A stretch of DNA of 64,000 nt from Cyanobium sp. Tous-M-B4 (GTDB lineage Bacteria > Cyanobacteriota > Cyanobacteriia > PCC-6307 > Cyanobiaceae): contig NZ_JAGQBA010000004.1 in the NCBI RefSeq assembly GCF_024345395.1, forward strand, positions 62,001 through 126,000, read 5' to 3'. Positions 35,698-45,175 of the stretch are shown here, piece by piece. Position 1 is the first letter of the stretch. Each line of letters begins with the position of its first letter. The notes under the pieces are model-generated. The model had not been told where the DNA came from. It did no database searches and worked only from the letters and a program-made list of their open reading frames with translations. A program made the translations under genes and the position numbers.

Positions 35698-36615
35698 ATG
35701 CACCAGTTCCTGCCCTACGCCTGGTTCGGTGGCCGATGCGTGCCCTTTGCCGAAGCCACCCTGTCGGTGGCCACCCACGCCCTCCACTACGGCACTGGAG
35801 CCTTTGGCGGCATGCGGGCCCTGCCCAATCCCAGCGACCCGGCTGAGATTCTGCTTTTCCGCGCCGATCGCCACACCCGCCGCCTCAGCCAGAGTGCCAG
35901 GTTGCTGCTCACTGAGCTAGCCGAAGAAACCATTCACGACGCGATCGTGACCTTCTTGCGGGCAAATAAACCAACCTGCCCGGTTTATTTGCGCCCGTTT
36001 GTGTACACCAGTGATTTGGGTATCGCACCCCGGCTGCACAACATTGAGACCGACTTTCTCATCTACGGACTGGAGCTGGGCGACTACCTCTCTCCGGAGG
36101 GTGTGAGCTGCCGCATCTCCTCTTGGACCCGCCAGGAAGACCGCTCCCTGCCCCTGCGCGGCAAGATCAGTGGCGCTTACATCACCAGCTCCCTGGCCAA
36201 GACAGAAGCTGTAAAAAGCGGTTTTGATGAGGCCCTGCTGCTCAATAGTCGCGGCAAGGTGAGTGAAGCCAGCGGCATGAATCTTTTTATTGTTCGAGAT
36301 GGCGTACTTATCACCCCCGGGGTTGATCAGGACATCCTTGAAGGCATCACCCGGGCCAGCGTGCTGGAACTGGCCCAGGCCATGGGCATCCCCACCCTGG
36401 AGCGTCCTGTCGATAAGAGCGAGCTGTTTGTGGCCGATGAAGTGTTCCTCAGTGGCACCGCCGCTAAGGTCACTCCGGTGCGCCGGGTGGAGACCACCGA
36501 CATGCCTGGCCAGCGGCCGGTAATGACCGCGATTCGCGAGCGCCTAACGGCAATCACGGAAGGCCGCGATTCCGCCTATGACCACTGGGTAACCCGGATT
36601 CGCGTAGACGGTTGA
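35698..36615 (+). CDS. ilvE: Branched-chain amino acid aminotransferase
   Basis: 305-residue fold-type IV PLP aminotransferase, last step of Ile/Leu/Val synthesis. Features are [22 protein letters not shown] at the N-terminus, the PLP lysine in [16 protein letters not shown] (residue ~155), [20 protein letters not shown] with the conserved Glu, and [14 protein letters not shown] with the GTAA phosphate loop. The usual length is about 305. The start ATG 35698 is 85 nt from the start of divergent cobN. The downstream metH starts 5 nt after its stop, so both are likely one transcript. Confidence 0.95.
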   Translation: MHQFLPYAWFGGRCVPFAEATLSVATHALHYGTGAFGGMRALPNPSDPAEILLFRADRHTRRLSQSARLLLTELAEETIHDAIVTFLRANKPTCPVYLRPFVYTSDLGIAPRLHNIETDFLIYGLELGDYLSPEGVSCRISSWTRQEDRSLPLRGKISGAYITSSLAKTEAVKSGFDEALLLNSRGKVSEASGMNLFIVRDGVLITPGVDQDILEGITRASVLELAQAMGIPTLERPVDKSELFVADEVFLSGTAAKVTPVRRVETTDMPGQRPVMTAIRERLTAITEGRDSAYDHWVTRIRVDG

Positions 36616-36620
36616 TCAAC

Positions 36621-39600
36621 ATGACTGCGGCAGTAGCACCCCAGCCGGTTCAGCGAATCGGCTTTCTTGAGCGCCTGCATGGGCCTGAGCGGCCGGTGCT
36701 GGTGTTCGACGGTGCGACAGGCACCTCGCTGCAGCAGATGGATCTGGGCCCCGATGATTTCGGCGGCGCTGCCCTTGAGGGCTGCAATGAAAATCTGGTT
36801 TTCACCCGTCCCGATGCGGTGCAGGCAGTGCATCGCCAGTTTTTGGAGGCGGGCTGCGATGTGATCGAAACCGACACCTTCGGGGCCACCTCGCTAGTGC
36901 TGGCTGAATACGACATCGCCGACCAGACCTTTGCCCTCAACAAGAGGGCCGCAGAGCTGGCCCGCGAAGTGGCCGCTGCCTACTCCACCCCAGAGAAGCC
37001 GCGCTTCGTGGCTGGCTCCATGGGGCCGACCACGAAACTGCCGACCCTGGGCCACATCGACTTCGACACGATGAAGGCATCTTTTGCTGAGCAGGCCGAA
37101 GGGCTGCTGGCGGGAGATGTGGATCTATTTATTGTCGAGACCTGCCAGGACGTGCTGCAGATCAAGGCGGCCCTGCAGGGCATTGAGGACGCCTTCGCCA
37201 AGACCGGCCAGCGACGGCCGTTGATGGTGAGCGTGACGATGGAGACCACCGGCACAATGTTGGTCGGCTCCGATATAGCTGCGGTGGTGGCAATCCTGGA
37301 GCCATTCCCGATTGATGTGTTGGGGCTCAACTGCGCCACGGGACCGGAGCAGATGAAGGAGCACATCCGCTATCTGAGCGAGCACAGTCCGTTTGTGGTG
37401 AGCTGTATCCCCAATGCCGGCCTGCCAGAGAACATCGGCGGTGTAGCCCACTACCGCTTGACACCGCTCGAAATGAAGATGCAGTTGCTGCACTTCGTTG
37501 AAGATCTAGGTGTGCAGGTGATCGGTGGCTGCTGCGGCACCACCCCTGCCCACATCGCCGCATTGACCGAGTTGGCAGCCGAGCTGCATCCAGCTGCTCG
37601 ACCTGTCCGCACCCCCCAGACCCAGCACGCACGCCCCCTGCTGCAGGGTGAGCCTGCCGCGGCCTCGATCTACAGCACCACGCCCTATTACCAGGACAAT
37701 TCCTTCCTGATCATTGGTGAGCGACTTAACGCCAGCGGCAGCAAGAAAGTGCGCGAGCTGCTAGCTGAGGAGGATTGGGATGGCTTAGTGGGAGTAGCGC
37801 GGGGTCAGGTGAAGGAGAACGCCCACGTGCTCGACGTCAACGTCGATTACGTCGGTCGCGATGGTGAACGGGACATGCATGAGCTGGTGAGCCGTCTTGT
37901 CACCAACGTCAACCTGCCGTTGATGCTTGACTCCACTGAGTGGCAGAAGATGGAGGCCGGGCTCAAGGTGTCCGGTGGTAAATGCATCCTCAATTCCACC
38001 AACTATGAAGATGGTGATGAGCGTTTCTTCAAGGTGCTGGAGCTTGCCAAGGCCTATGGCGCCGGGGTGGTCGTGGGCACCATCGATGAAGAGGGAATGG
38101 CACGCACAGCGGAGCGCAAATTTGCCATCGCCCAGCGCGCCTACCGAGACGCGGTTGAGTTTGGAATTCCTGCTCATGAGATTTTCTACGACCCCCTAGC
38201 CCTACCGATATCCACGGGCATTGAGGAAGATCGGCTTAATGGTGCGGCCACGATTGAGGCAATTCGCCGCATTCGCACCGACTTACCAGGGGTGCATGTG
38301 GTGCTGGGCGTCAGCAACGTGAGTTTTGGACTGTCGCCGGCGGCCCGGATCGTGCTCAATTCGGTATTTCTGCACGACTGCTGCGAAGCCGGCATGGATG
38401 CGGCGATCATTAGTCCTGCCAAAATTCTGCCCCTAGCAAAGATCAGTCCAGAGCATCAGCAGGTGTGCCGCGATCTGATCTACGACCGGCGTCGCTTTGA
38501 GACCAATGAGCCGGGTTCTATTTGCAGCTACGACCCTCTGACCGTTCTCACCACCTTGTTTGAAGGGGTGAGCGCCAAGGAGGCTAGGGCCTCAGGCCCT
38601 TCTCTTGCCGACCTAAAGGTGGAGGAGCGTCTCAAGCAGCACATCATTGATGGTGAGCGAATTGGGCTTGATGCCTCCCTAAACGAAGCGCTTGCTACTT
38701 ACCCGCCACTGCAGATCATCAATACCTTTTTGCTCGACGGTATGAAGGTGGTGGGCGAACTCTTCGGCTCCGGCCAGATGCAATTGCCCTTCGTACTCCA
38801 GAGCGCTGAAACCATGAAGGCTGCGGTAGCCCATCTAGAGCCCCACATGGAAACGGCCGAGGGAGAAAGCTCGGCCAAGGGTAAATTCCTGATCGCCACT
38901 GTTAAAGGTGATGTGCATGATATCGGCAAAAATCTTGTAGATATTATTCTCACCAATAACGGCTATGAGGTTGTCAATCTAGGCATCAAGCAGAGCTGCG
39001 AGGCTATTATCGATGCCCAGCAGCAGCATCAGGCCGACTGCATCGCCATGAGTGGCCTGCTGGTGAAGTCGACTGCCTTCATGAAAGATAATCTGGAAGC
39101 CTTTAATCAGGCTGGTATTGCTGTGCCGGTAATACTTGGCGGAGCAGCCCTTACGCCTAGGTTTGTTAATGGTGATTGCCGGGCCGCCTATCAAGGTCAG
39201 GTTATCTACGGTCGCGACGCATTTGCCGACCTGCGTTTCATGGACGCCCTGATGGAAGCAAAAGCAGCCGGTGCCTGGGACGACCTTCAGGGTTTCCTTG
39301 GACCGATTCCGGAGGGGCTTGGCATCGCTTCCCCTGAGCCCCCCGCAGAAGAGTCTGCCAAGGCGGATGGTGCAATTGCAGCCGTAGCTATTTCCACTAC
39401 AGAAGCCACTACAAAAACCACTTCAAAAGCTACTGTCAGCGCCGAACCAAATGATCAGCGCTCTACGGCTGTGGCCGAAGAGAGCGCCCTTGAGCCACCT
39501 TTTTGGGGTAGCCAGGTTTTGACTGAGCATGAGATCGACCTGCAGGAAGTATTTGCCTACCTAGATCGCAACGCCCTGTTTGCGGGCCAGTGGCAGCTGC

Positions 39601-40307
39601 GTAAGACCCAGCAGCAGAGCCGCGAAGACTACGAAGCAATGCTGGCCGAGAAGGCGGAGCCTGTTCTGCAGCAATGGATGGGGCGCTGTCTAGAGGAGCG
39701 CCTGCTTTCACCCAGGGTGGCCTACGGCTATTTCCCCTGCGGCCGTAGTGGCAACGCTGTGGTCTTGTTTGATCCTGCTAAGCGCCAGCAACAACTAGGA
39801 CGCTTTGAACTGCCCCGCCAGCGCTCAGGCAACCGCTATTGCATCGCTGATTTCTACCGCGATCTCGTTATCTCAGCCGATGGCTCGTCGCTGCCAACCG
39901 ATGTGTTGCCGATGCAAGCCGTAACCATGGGCGAAGGCGCCACCAGCTTTGCCCAGCAGCTTTTCAAAGCCGATCAATACACCGATTACCTCTATTTCCA
40001 TGGACTCGGAGTCCAGATGGCTGAGGCTCTGGCCGAATGGGTGCATGCGCGCATCAGGCGTGAGCTTGGCTTTGCTGACCCCGCCGCGATGCCGCTGCGC
40101 GACGTGCTGGCCCAGCGCTATCGCGGTAGCCGCTATTCATTTGGTTATCCCGCCTGCCCAAACGTGGCCGACTCCCGTCAGCAGCTCGCCTGGCTCGGTG
40201 CTGAGCGGATTGGTCTGTCGATGGATGAGAGCGACCAACTCGAACCAGAGCAGAGCACCACTGCCCTGGTGGCCCTAAACAGCCAAGCCCGTTACTTCTC
40301 CGCCTGA
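36621..40307 (+). CDS. metH: Cobalamin-dependent methionine synthase
   Basis: 1228 residues from ATG 36621. Modules in order: homocysteine-binding barrel ([20 protein letters not shown] and [11 protein letters not shown] supply the three zinc Cys), pterin/methyltetrahydrofolate domain ([11 protein letters not shown]...[26 protein letters not shown]), the cap plus cobalamin domain ([14 protein letters not shown] near residue 764, with the cobalt-ligand His), and the AdoMet activation domain ([25 protein letters not shown]). Between the cobalamin and activation domains is an unusual Thr/Ala/Ser-rich linker, residues ~905-957. It lies beside cobN, which is needed to make its cofactor. Confidence 0.97.
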   Translation: MTAAVAPQPVQRIGFLERLHGPERPVLVFDGATGTSLQQMDLGPDDFGGAALEGCNENLVFTRPDAVQAVHRQFLEAGCDVIETDTFGATSLVLAEYDIADQTFALNKRAAELAREVAAAYSTPEKPRFVAGSMGPTTKLPTLGHIDFDTMKASFAEQAEGLLAGDVDLFIVETCQDVLQIKAALQGIEDAFAKTGQRRPLMVSVTMETTGTMLVGSDIAAVVAILEPFPIDVLGLNCATGPEQMKEHIRYLSEHSPFVVSCIPNAGLPENIGGVAHYRLTPLEMKMQLLHFVEDLGVQVIGGCCGTTPAHIAALTELAAELHPAARPVRTPQTQHARPLLQGEPAAASIYSTTPYYQDNSFLIIGERLNASGSKKVRELLAEEDWDGLVGVARGQVKENAHVLDVNVDYVGRDGERDMHELVSRLVTNVNLPLMLDSTEWQKMEAGLKVSGGKCILNSTNYEDGDERFFKVLELAKAYGAGVVVGTIDEEGMARTAERKFAIAQRAYRDAVEFGIPAHEIFYDPLALPISTGIEEDRLNGAATIEAIRRIRTDLPGVHVVLGVSNVSFGLSPAARIVLNSVFLHDCCEAGMDAAIISPAKILPLAKISPEHQQVCRDLIYDRRRFETNEPGSICSYDPLTVLTTLFEGVSAKEARASGPSLADLKVEERLKQHIIDGERIGLDASLNEALATYPPLQIINTFLLDGMKVVGELFGSGQMQLPFVLQSAETMKAAVAHLEPHMETAEGESSAKGKFLIATVKGDVHDIGKNLVDIILTNNGYEVVNLGIKQSCEAIIDAQQQHQADCIAMSGLLVKSTAFMKDNLEAFNQAGIAVPVILGGAALTPRFVNGDCRAAYQGQVIYGRDAFADLRFMDALMEAKAAGAWDDLQGFLGPIPEGLGIASPEPPAEESAKADGAIAAVAISTTEATTKTTSKATVSAEPNDQRSTAVAEESALEPPFWGSQVLTEHEIDLQEVFAYLDRNALFAGQWQLRKTQQQSREDYEAMLAEKAEPVLQQWMGRCLEERLLSPRVAYGYFPCGRSGNAVVLFDPAKRQQQLGRFELPRQRSGNRYCIADFYRDLVISADGSSLPTDVLPMQAVTMGEGATSFAQQLFKADQYTDYLYFHGLGVQMAEALAEWVHARIRRELGFADPAAMPLRDVLAQRYRGSRYSFGYPACPNVADSRQQLAWLGAERIGLSMDESDQLEPEQSTTALVALNSQARYFSA

Positions 40308-40356
40308 CCAGGGGGGCGGCGGCTTCTAGCCTGGCCAATCACCTTGCAAAACGGCT

Positions 40357-40629
40357 ATGGCCATTGCCGGACCTGGCGGCGTTGATGCCGCAATCGCCTC
40401 GGGCATCGACCTGGATGGCACCCCGATCCCCTCAGAGATGATCGCTCTCTACACGGAGGTGATGGATCTGGAAAGCCAGCGGGCCCGCAGCGGCGTCAAG
40501 AAATCAATGCGCAATCGCATCGTCAAGACAGGCTCGAAGCATTTTGACCAAGCCAGCCTTGATGCCCGGCTTAAGGCTGCCGGATGGGATGGCTTGAAAG
40601 CTAAGGAGATTGCTTTTTTCTACTCCTGA
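40357..40629 (+). CDS. Small hypothetical protein (90 aa)
   Basis: 90-residue soluble protein from ATG 40357, 49 nt after metH. It has a Gly/Ala-rich beginning (GGVDAAIASGIDLDGTPIPSEM), a helix IALYTEVMDLESQRARSGVKKSMRNRIVKTGSKHF with many basic residues, and a C-terminal RLKAAGWDGLKAKEIAFFYS. The basic central part suggests nucleic-acid or anionic-partner binding. I do not recognise the family. Convergent with the next small gene, 3 nt away. It may be co-transcribed with metH. Confidence 0.7.
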   Translation: MAIAGPGGVDAAIASGIDLDGTPIPSEMIALYTEVMDLESQRARSGVKKSMRNRIVKTGSKHFDQASLDARLKAAGWDGLKAKEIAFFYS

Positions 40630-40632
40630 GCT

Positions 40633-40860
40633 CTAGCTGCACAGCTCTTCGAGAGCGTCGATCACCTCCTGCTGAAACTCCTCCAGGTTGGAGGAGTCGC
40701 TCAGGTCGATGCCTTCGCCGGCGGCGTTCTGGGTGAGTTCCTGGAAATGGAAAGCCCCTTCGCCGTGGGCGAGGAATTCCATGGCGGAGGGTTCACCGCT
40801 TTCTTTGTACGCGTCGCAGAGGGCCAGAAAGGCCGCGTCTTCGGTGAATTCCCAGCTCAT
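40633..40860 (-). CDS. Small acidic hypothetical protein (75 aa)
   Basis: 75 residues, strongly acidic (about 17 Asp/Glu), helical throughout: SWEFTEDAAFLALCDAYKESGEPSAMEFL, then FHFQELTQNAAGEGIDLSDSSNLEEFQQEVIDALEELC. Such compact acidic proteins are often inhibitors, adaptors or binding partners. It is convergent with the basic 90-residue protein beside it, and the opposite charge is suggestive only. No family recognised. The 199 nt upstream (40861-41059), divergent from the DUF2237 gene, hold no further gene that I can support. Confidence 0.68.
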   Translation of the reverse strand: MSWEFTEDAAFLALCDAYKESGEPSAMEFLAHGEGAFHFQELTQNAAGEGIDLSDSSNLEEFQQEVIDALEELCS

Positions 40861-41059
40861 GAAGGGGGCCGCGCTGAAAGACAGGGTGAACGCGCTCTTC
40901 GACCTTTAACGCCTCCCCCCCGGAATCCGTCAACCACCCAGCCCAACTTTGTGCGGGTGTGTTGCCTTTGACATAGCTCTGAAGCTTGACCTCAGAGCAG
41001 TGCTGCAACCTCCGAACTGCCTGGCCAGACTGGAGCTATCCACATTTTCCCCGGTTCCC

Positions 41060-41443
41060 GTGAGCGATTCCAGCCTGCCTGCTTCCGCTTCGCTAAATGT
41101 GCTGGGTGAACCCTTGGTGGTGTGCGGTTGCCAACCAATGACAGGTTGGTTCCGCGATGGTCATTGCCGTACAAATGCGGCCGACCTGGGTCGTCACAGC
41201 GTCTGCTGTGTCGTTAGCGATGCCTTCTTGCGCTACAGCCAGGCCCAGGGAAACGACCTCAGCACCCCGGCGCCTGCCTATGGCTTCCCCGGTCTCAAGC
41301 CTGGAGACCATTGGTGTGTGTGTGCGCCGCGCTGGCTTGAGGCCTACGAGGACGGTATGGCGCCACCTGTGCGCTTAGAGGCCACGGAGGATTCCGCTCT
41401 GGAGGTGATTTCCTTAGCAATCCTGCAAGCAAACGCTGCTTGA
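41060..41443 (+). CDS. DUF2237 family protein
   Basis: 127 residues from GTG 41060; an in-frame ATG at 40949 would add 37 residues of unlike character. The family pattern is strong: NVLGEPLVVCGCQPMTGWFRDGHC, then DLGRHSVCCVVSDAFLRYSQAQGNDLSTP, FPGLKPGDHWCVCAPRWLEAYEDGMAPPV and LEATEDSALEVI. Six cysteines occur in paired positions (CGC, CC, CVC), suggesting a metal or disulfide role. DUF2237 proteins are widespread in bacteria and lack a known function. Convergent with an SDR gene, 8 nt between stops. Confidence 0.85.
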   Translation: MSDSSLPASASLNVLGEPLVVCGCQPMTGWFRDGHCRTNAADLGRHSVCCVVSDAFLRYSQAQGNDLSTPAPAYGFPGLKPGDHWCVCAPRWLEAYEDGMAPPVRLEATEDSALEVISLAILQANAA

Positions 41444-41451
41444 TTTGAGAG

Positions 41452-42207
41452 CTACCAGGCGATTTGCTGCCCATCCCAGGCCCAGAACTGCCCAGTCTGT
41501 TGCGGCCCAAGCGCCGCCAATACGTTGAGCAGCTGCTGAGCAGCGCGCTCTGGACTGAACAGCCGATCTGGCGGCACACCGGCCTGGAAGGGGGCGGAGA
41601 GGCCCGTGGCCGTGGTTCCGGGGTGTAGCAGACTCACACACCCCTTTGGCTTTCTGCGAGCCCATTCCAGGGCCAGGGTGCGCAGCATCTGATTTTGGGC
41701 AGCCTTGGCGGCTCGGTAGGCGTACCAGCCACCAAGGTGGTTGTCGCCGATGCTCCCCACTCGGGCCGAAAGGCTGGCGAAATGAAATGGGTCTGCGGGG
41801 CTAAACAGGGATTCGATCGCCTGGGCCAGCAGCAGGGGCGCAAAAGCATTCACCGCAAAGCTGCGCTCTAGGGCCTGGCGATTCACCTGACTGAGGCGCT
41901 TTTCCGGGTAGAGCAGGGGCCCATGCAGCAGGCCGGCCGTATTGATCACCAGCCGCAGGGGGGGGCGATTCTCCAGGCTTGCTGCCAACGCCGAGAGGCT
42001 GGAGTCGTCGGTGAGATCCAGCGGTAAAAACCCGACCCCGCGCCACAGGGGATCCCCCGGCAAACGCCAGTCCTGGCGTGAGGCTCCCACAAGCTGCAGC
42101 CCCGGGGCGATTCGTCCCAGCTCCTGGAGCAGGGCCTGGCCGATACCGCCACACCCCACCACTAGGCCTGTGCCATGCCAGTGCTGCCAGGGCGAAGCTG
42201 AGCTCAT
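41452..42207 (-). CDS. Short-chain dehydrogenase/reductase (SDR), C-factor-like
   Basis: 251 residues from ATG 42207 (the longer frame to 42495 runs into gpsA). The Rossmann motif is VVGCGGIGQAL, less canonical than TGxxxGxG; VINTAGLLHGP replaces NAG, LSARVGSIGDN holds the catalytic Ser, and YAYRAAKAAQNQM the YxxxK. It ends with a GQFWAWDGQQIAW tail, similar in position to the tail in the SDR at 8080-8745, suggesting related proteins. Substrate unknown. Divergent from gpsA. Confidence 0.83.
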   Translation of the reverse strand: MSSASPWQHWHGTGLVVGCGGIGQALLQELGRIAPGLQLVGASRQDWRLPGDPLWRGVGFLPLDLTDDSSLSALAASLENRPPLRLVINTAGLLHGPLLYPEKRLSQVNRQALERSFAVNAFAPLLLAQAIESLFSPADPFHFASLSARVGSIGDNHLGGWYAYRAAKAAQNQMLRTLALEWARRKPKGCVSLLHPGTTATGLSAPFQAGVPPDRLFSPERAAQQLLNVLAALGPQQTGQFWAWDGQQIAW

Positions 42208-42291
42208 TGCCACAAAAATTTCAGAGCTGAAGCCGCACCCATGGACCTGCCGCATGATGGCAGTGCCTACCTGCCTGCTGCTTCGGAGTCG

Positions 42292-43215
42292 ATGGGCATT
42301 CGCATCGCCGTGTTGGGCCTGGGGGCTTGGGGGCAGACCCTGCTTGAGCGCTGGGGTCAGCAAGGTCACATCGTTACGGGTTGGTCCCGGCGCTCTGGCA
42401 CCAATCCAGTGGAGCTGCTTGCCAACCAGGATCTGGTGGTTTCGGCGGTAGCCATGGCAGGGGTCCAGCCCCTGGCTGAGCAGCTGGCTCCCCATTGGCC
42501 CGCCGGATTGCCCCTATTGAGCTGCAGCAAGGGGTTGGATCTCCAGCTGCTGGCAACTGCCACCCAGCTCTGGTCAAACCAGTTGGCGGGTGCCCCCTTG
42601 CTGGTGCTGAGTGGGCCGAATCTGGCAACCGAGGTGCGCCAAGGGCTACCAGCGGCCAGTGTGATCGCAGCTGCGGATCAGGATCTAGCCCGCCGCTTTC
42701 AGCAACAGCTCAGCGACACTTCGCTACGGCTTTACACAAACACAGATCCGATTGGCACCGAGGCCGCCGGGGCACTCAAAAACGTTATGGCCGTAGCGGC
42801 CGGCATCTCCGACGGTCTGGCTTTAGGTGCGAACGCCAAGGCATCCCTGCTCTGCCGGGGCCTAGCCGAGATTGGTGTGGTGTTGGAGGGTTTAGGTGGT
42901 GCCACCAGCACTCTCTATGGCCTGGCTGGCTTGGGTGATTTGTTGGCCACCGCCAACAGCAGCCTCAGCCGCAACTATCGCTGCGGCGTGCTTCTGGCCG
43001 AGGGCTGCAGCGAACAGCAGGCAAGTGAGCGCATCTCAGCAACAGTTGAGGGTCCGCGCACGGCCAGAGCAGCCCTGCAGCTTGCAATCCGTAAAGGCTG
43101 GCATCTGCCGATCTCTGAACAGGTTGTGCTGGTGCTCGAAGGCCGCACCACCCCTGCCGCCGCCGTCAAGGCTCTGATGGAGCGCGATCTGCGGCCGGAG
43201 TGGCAGCAAGCATGA
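42292..43215 (+). CDS. gpsA: Glycerol-3-phosphate dehydrogenase [NAD(P)+]
   Basis: 307 residues from ATG 42292, preferred over ATG 42241 because a GGAG stands five bases before it and the Rossmann motif IAVLGLGAWGQTL follows at once. The enzyme makes sn-glycerol 3-phosphate for phospholipids and glycolipids. Conserved parts are VVSAVAMAGV, LSCSKGLD, VLSGPNLATEV, the catalytic Lys in GTEAAGALKNVMAVAAGISDG, and GGATSTLYGLAGLGDLLATANSSLSRNY. The next gene starts within its stop (ATGA overlap), so it is translated together with the PhzF-like protein. Confidence 0.94.
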   Translation: MGIRIAVLGLGAWGQTLLERWGQQGHIVTGWSRRSGTNPVELLANQDLVVSAVAMAGVQPLAEQLAPHWPAGLPLLSCSKGLDLQLLATATQLWSNQLAGAPLLVLSGPNLATEVRQGLPAASVIAAADQDLARRFQQQLSDTSLRLYTNTDPIGTEAAGALKNVMAVAAGISDGLALGANAKASLLCRGLAEIGVVLEGLGGATSTLYGLAGLGDLLATANSSLSRNYRCGVLLAEGCSEQQASERISATVEGPRTARAALQLAIRKGWHLPISEQVVLVLEGRTTPAAAVKALMERDLRPEWQQA

Positions 43216-44144
43216 GCTTGCCTGGCTCTGCCGTCGTGCCACTTGTCGCCCTGCCAGCTGTGCTGGTTGAGGCTTTTGCTGATGGGCCCTGTTGCGGCAA
43301 CGGCGCGGCCGTGGTGCATCTAGACCAGCCCATGGGCGATGTTGCCCTGCAGGCCATTGCCCGCAGTCTCAACCAGTCTGAGACGGCTTTTTTGCTGCAG
43401 CAGCAAGGCCGCTGGACGCTGCGCTGGTTCACCCCCAGCTGCGAAGTCCCCCTCTGCGGCCATGCCACCCTCGCCGCCCTGCTGGCCTTGGGCCACTGGC
43501 AGCAGCTGGCGCCCGGCAGGAGATTGGAGCTGTTCACCCGCAGTGGCCCCCTGGCGGTAGCCCTTGATGCCAGCGGCAGCTCAGGGCAGCTGGTGCTGCC
43601 CAGCGCTGGTCTGCTGCCGGCCGAGCCATCGCCAACGCTTATCCGGTTACTGCATGAACGTCTAGGAGCCTCACCCCTGGCCTACTGGAGCTCAGGCCTC
43701 GGTTATCGGGTGGCCTTGCTAGCGCCAGAGGTCGCGCTGGCCCAGTTGCCTGGCCTGGCTGCGGAATTAGAGGGTTCTGATCGGGCCGGCTTGGTGTTGA
43801 TGCAGGCCATCGAGACCGCATCGATAAACGACGGTCCCTGCGTGCTTGGACGGCCAGCGGACTACCAGCTGCGTTTCTTCGCTCCAGGGCTTGGCATTGA
43901 TGAGGATCCAGTTACTGGCTCTGCCCACGCGCTGGTTGCCCCTTTTTGGCTCGATCGCCTAGGCCGCTGCTCCGTAGTGGGTTGGCAGTGCTCGCCGCGG
44001 CCGGGGGGGTTGGTGTGCGATGGCGCTTCTTCGGGCATGATCCGACTTAGCGGTTCGGGCCATCTCCTTTGGAACGGCACATTGCAGGTGCATGCCGATG
44101 GCTCCGGAGCCGAGTCCTGGGCTTCCCTGGTCGCCTGCGCCTGA
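43212..44144 (+). CDS. PhzF-family isomerase/epimerase-like protein
   Basis: 310 residues from ATG 43212, sharing ATGA with the gpsA stop. PhzF-fold (diaminopimelate-epimerase-like) features are FADGPCCGNGAAVV at the N-terminus, the catalytic-Glu motif NQSETAFLL, TPSCEVPLCGHATLAALLAL and the phosphate-like loop GIDEDPVTGSAHALVAPFW. PhzF of the phenazine pathway and many uncharacterised relatives share these. No phenazine genes are nearby, so a metabolic isomerase of unknown substrate is the honest call. Confidence 0.88.
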   Translation: MSLPGSAVVPLVALPAVLVEAFADGPCCGNGAAVVHLDQPMGDVALQAIARSLNQSETAFLLQQQGRWTLRWFTPSCEVPLCGHATLAALLALGHWQQLAPGRRLELFTRSGPLAVALDASGSSGQLVLPSAGLLPAEPSPTLIRLLHERLGASPLAYWSSGLGYRVALLAPEVALAQLPGLAAELEGSDRAGLVLMQAIETASINDGPCVLGRPADYQLRFFAPGLGIDEDPVTGSAHALVAPFWLDRLGRCSVVGWQCSPRPGGLVCDGASSGMIRLSGSGHLLWNGTLQVHADGSGAESWASLVACA

Positions 44145-44221
44145 ATCAGGGGTTACTCCAGAAAAGAGATTTACTCCCAAAGAGAGGACTACGCCTGGAT
44201 GGTCTCTTCAGCCGGCGACTG

Positions 44222-45175
44222 ATGCTGGCTGGCCCAATGGCTGTTGTGGCGGTGGCGGTGGGATTTGCGGCCCAGGGCCTAGCTCCCCGACCCTATGGGG
44301 CCGCCCATGGCGAGTTGCTGGATGCCCTTGTTGATTCGCCGCCCCCGGCGCAAGACACGACTACCGCAGCTGAGCAATTGCGCCGTCTCGAGGCGCGCCG
44401 GGCAACCCCTCAAGCAGCTGCCAATGCCACTGCCAGCCTCGGCCTGGCTGAGCCCGAAGCGGGTCCGGGAGTTGATCTGGAAATCCGCGTCGCCCTACTT
44501 GGCGCCGGCGCCAACCCCGATCTCTCCGCCAGCGGAGCCTGGCAGGTTGTCAGCCGAGACGGCCAGCTGCTCCAGCAGGGTGGCGCCGGCAGTTCGGTGA
44601 ACCTCAGTGAACTCTGGCTCCAGGGGCCAGAAGCCTGGCTTCAGACCAGTGGGAGCTCCCTATTGGTCAACGGCCGCCCCTATGGAGGTCGCCTGCGTTT
44701 GATTCCGGATAGTGGCGGGCTCAGGGTGGTCAATCACGTTGGTCTGGAGACCTACATCGGTGGCGTGGTTGGAGCTGAGATGCCGAGCAGCTGGTCGCTA
44801 GATGCTCTGCGCGCCCAGGCCGTAGCCGCCCGCTCCTATGCCCTCGCCCACATGGCTCGCCCAGCCAACCGCCACTGGCATCTTGGTGACACAACACGCT
44901 GGCAGGCCTACAAGGGCCTATCCAGCAGCAACGAACGCACCCGCCAGGCTGCCGCTAGCACTGCCGGCATGATCCTCAGCTATCAGGGCGCCATCGTGGA
45001 AAGTCTTTATGCCGCTAACCGCCAGATATCCCTGGAAGCCCACGGCCATCTCGGCGCAAGCATGAGCCAGCACGGCGCCCAGGATCTGGCTAAGCAGGGC
45101 TATCGCTACAACCAGATTCTTGGTCACTACTACCAGGGAGCATCTCTGGCGCGCCTCAAGGCTGGTGCGAGCTGA
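44222..45175 (+). CDS. SpoIID/LytB domain protein (putative lytic transglycosylase-like)
   Basis: 317 residues from ATG 44222; earlier in-frame starts overlap the PhzF-like gene by up to 76 nt and are doubted. A hydrophobic N-terminal segment (GPMAVVAVAVGFAAQGL) acts as signal or anchor. The SpoIID domain is plain: GLETYIGGVVGAEMPSSWSLDALRAQAVAARSYAL (catalytic Glu in GAEMP), GDTTRWQAYKG, and GHLGASMSQHGAQDLAKQGYRYNQILGHYYQGA near the end. In Bacillus SpoIID cuts glycan strands; cyanobacterial homologues probably remodel peptidoglycan. The next gene starts 11 nt before its stop. Confidence 0.85.
   Translation: MLAGPMAVVAVAVGFAAQGLAPRPYGAAHGELLDALVDSPPPAQDTTTAAEQLRRLEARRATPQAAANATASLGLAEPEAGPGVDLEIRVALLGAGANPDLSASGAWQVVSRDGQLLQQGGAGSSVNLSELWLQGPEAWLQTSGSSLLVNGRPYGGRLRLIPDSGGLRVVNHVGLETYIGGVVGAEMPSSWSLDALRAQAVAARSYALAHMARPANRHWHLGDTTRWQAYKGLSSSNERTRQAAASTAGMILSYQGAIVESLYAANRQISLEAHGHLGASMSQHGAQDLAKQGYRYNQILGHYYQGASLARLKAGAS

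Noticed and set aside
42208-42495. N-terminal extension of the SDR at 41452-42207
   Set aside because: It would overlap the gpsA coding region on the opposite strand, and the Rossmann motif begins right after ATG 42207.
44069-44221. Longer start for the SpoIID gene
   Set aside because: It overlaps the PhzF-like gene by 76 nt and adds residues without domain character; ATG 44222 fits a signal-anchor start better.
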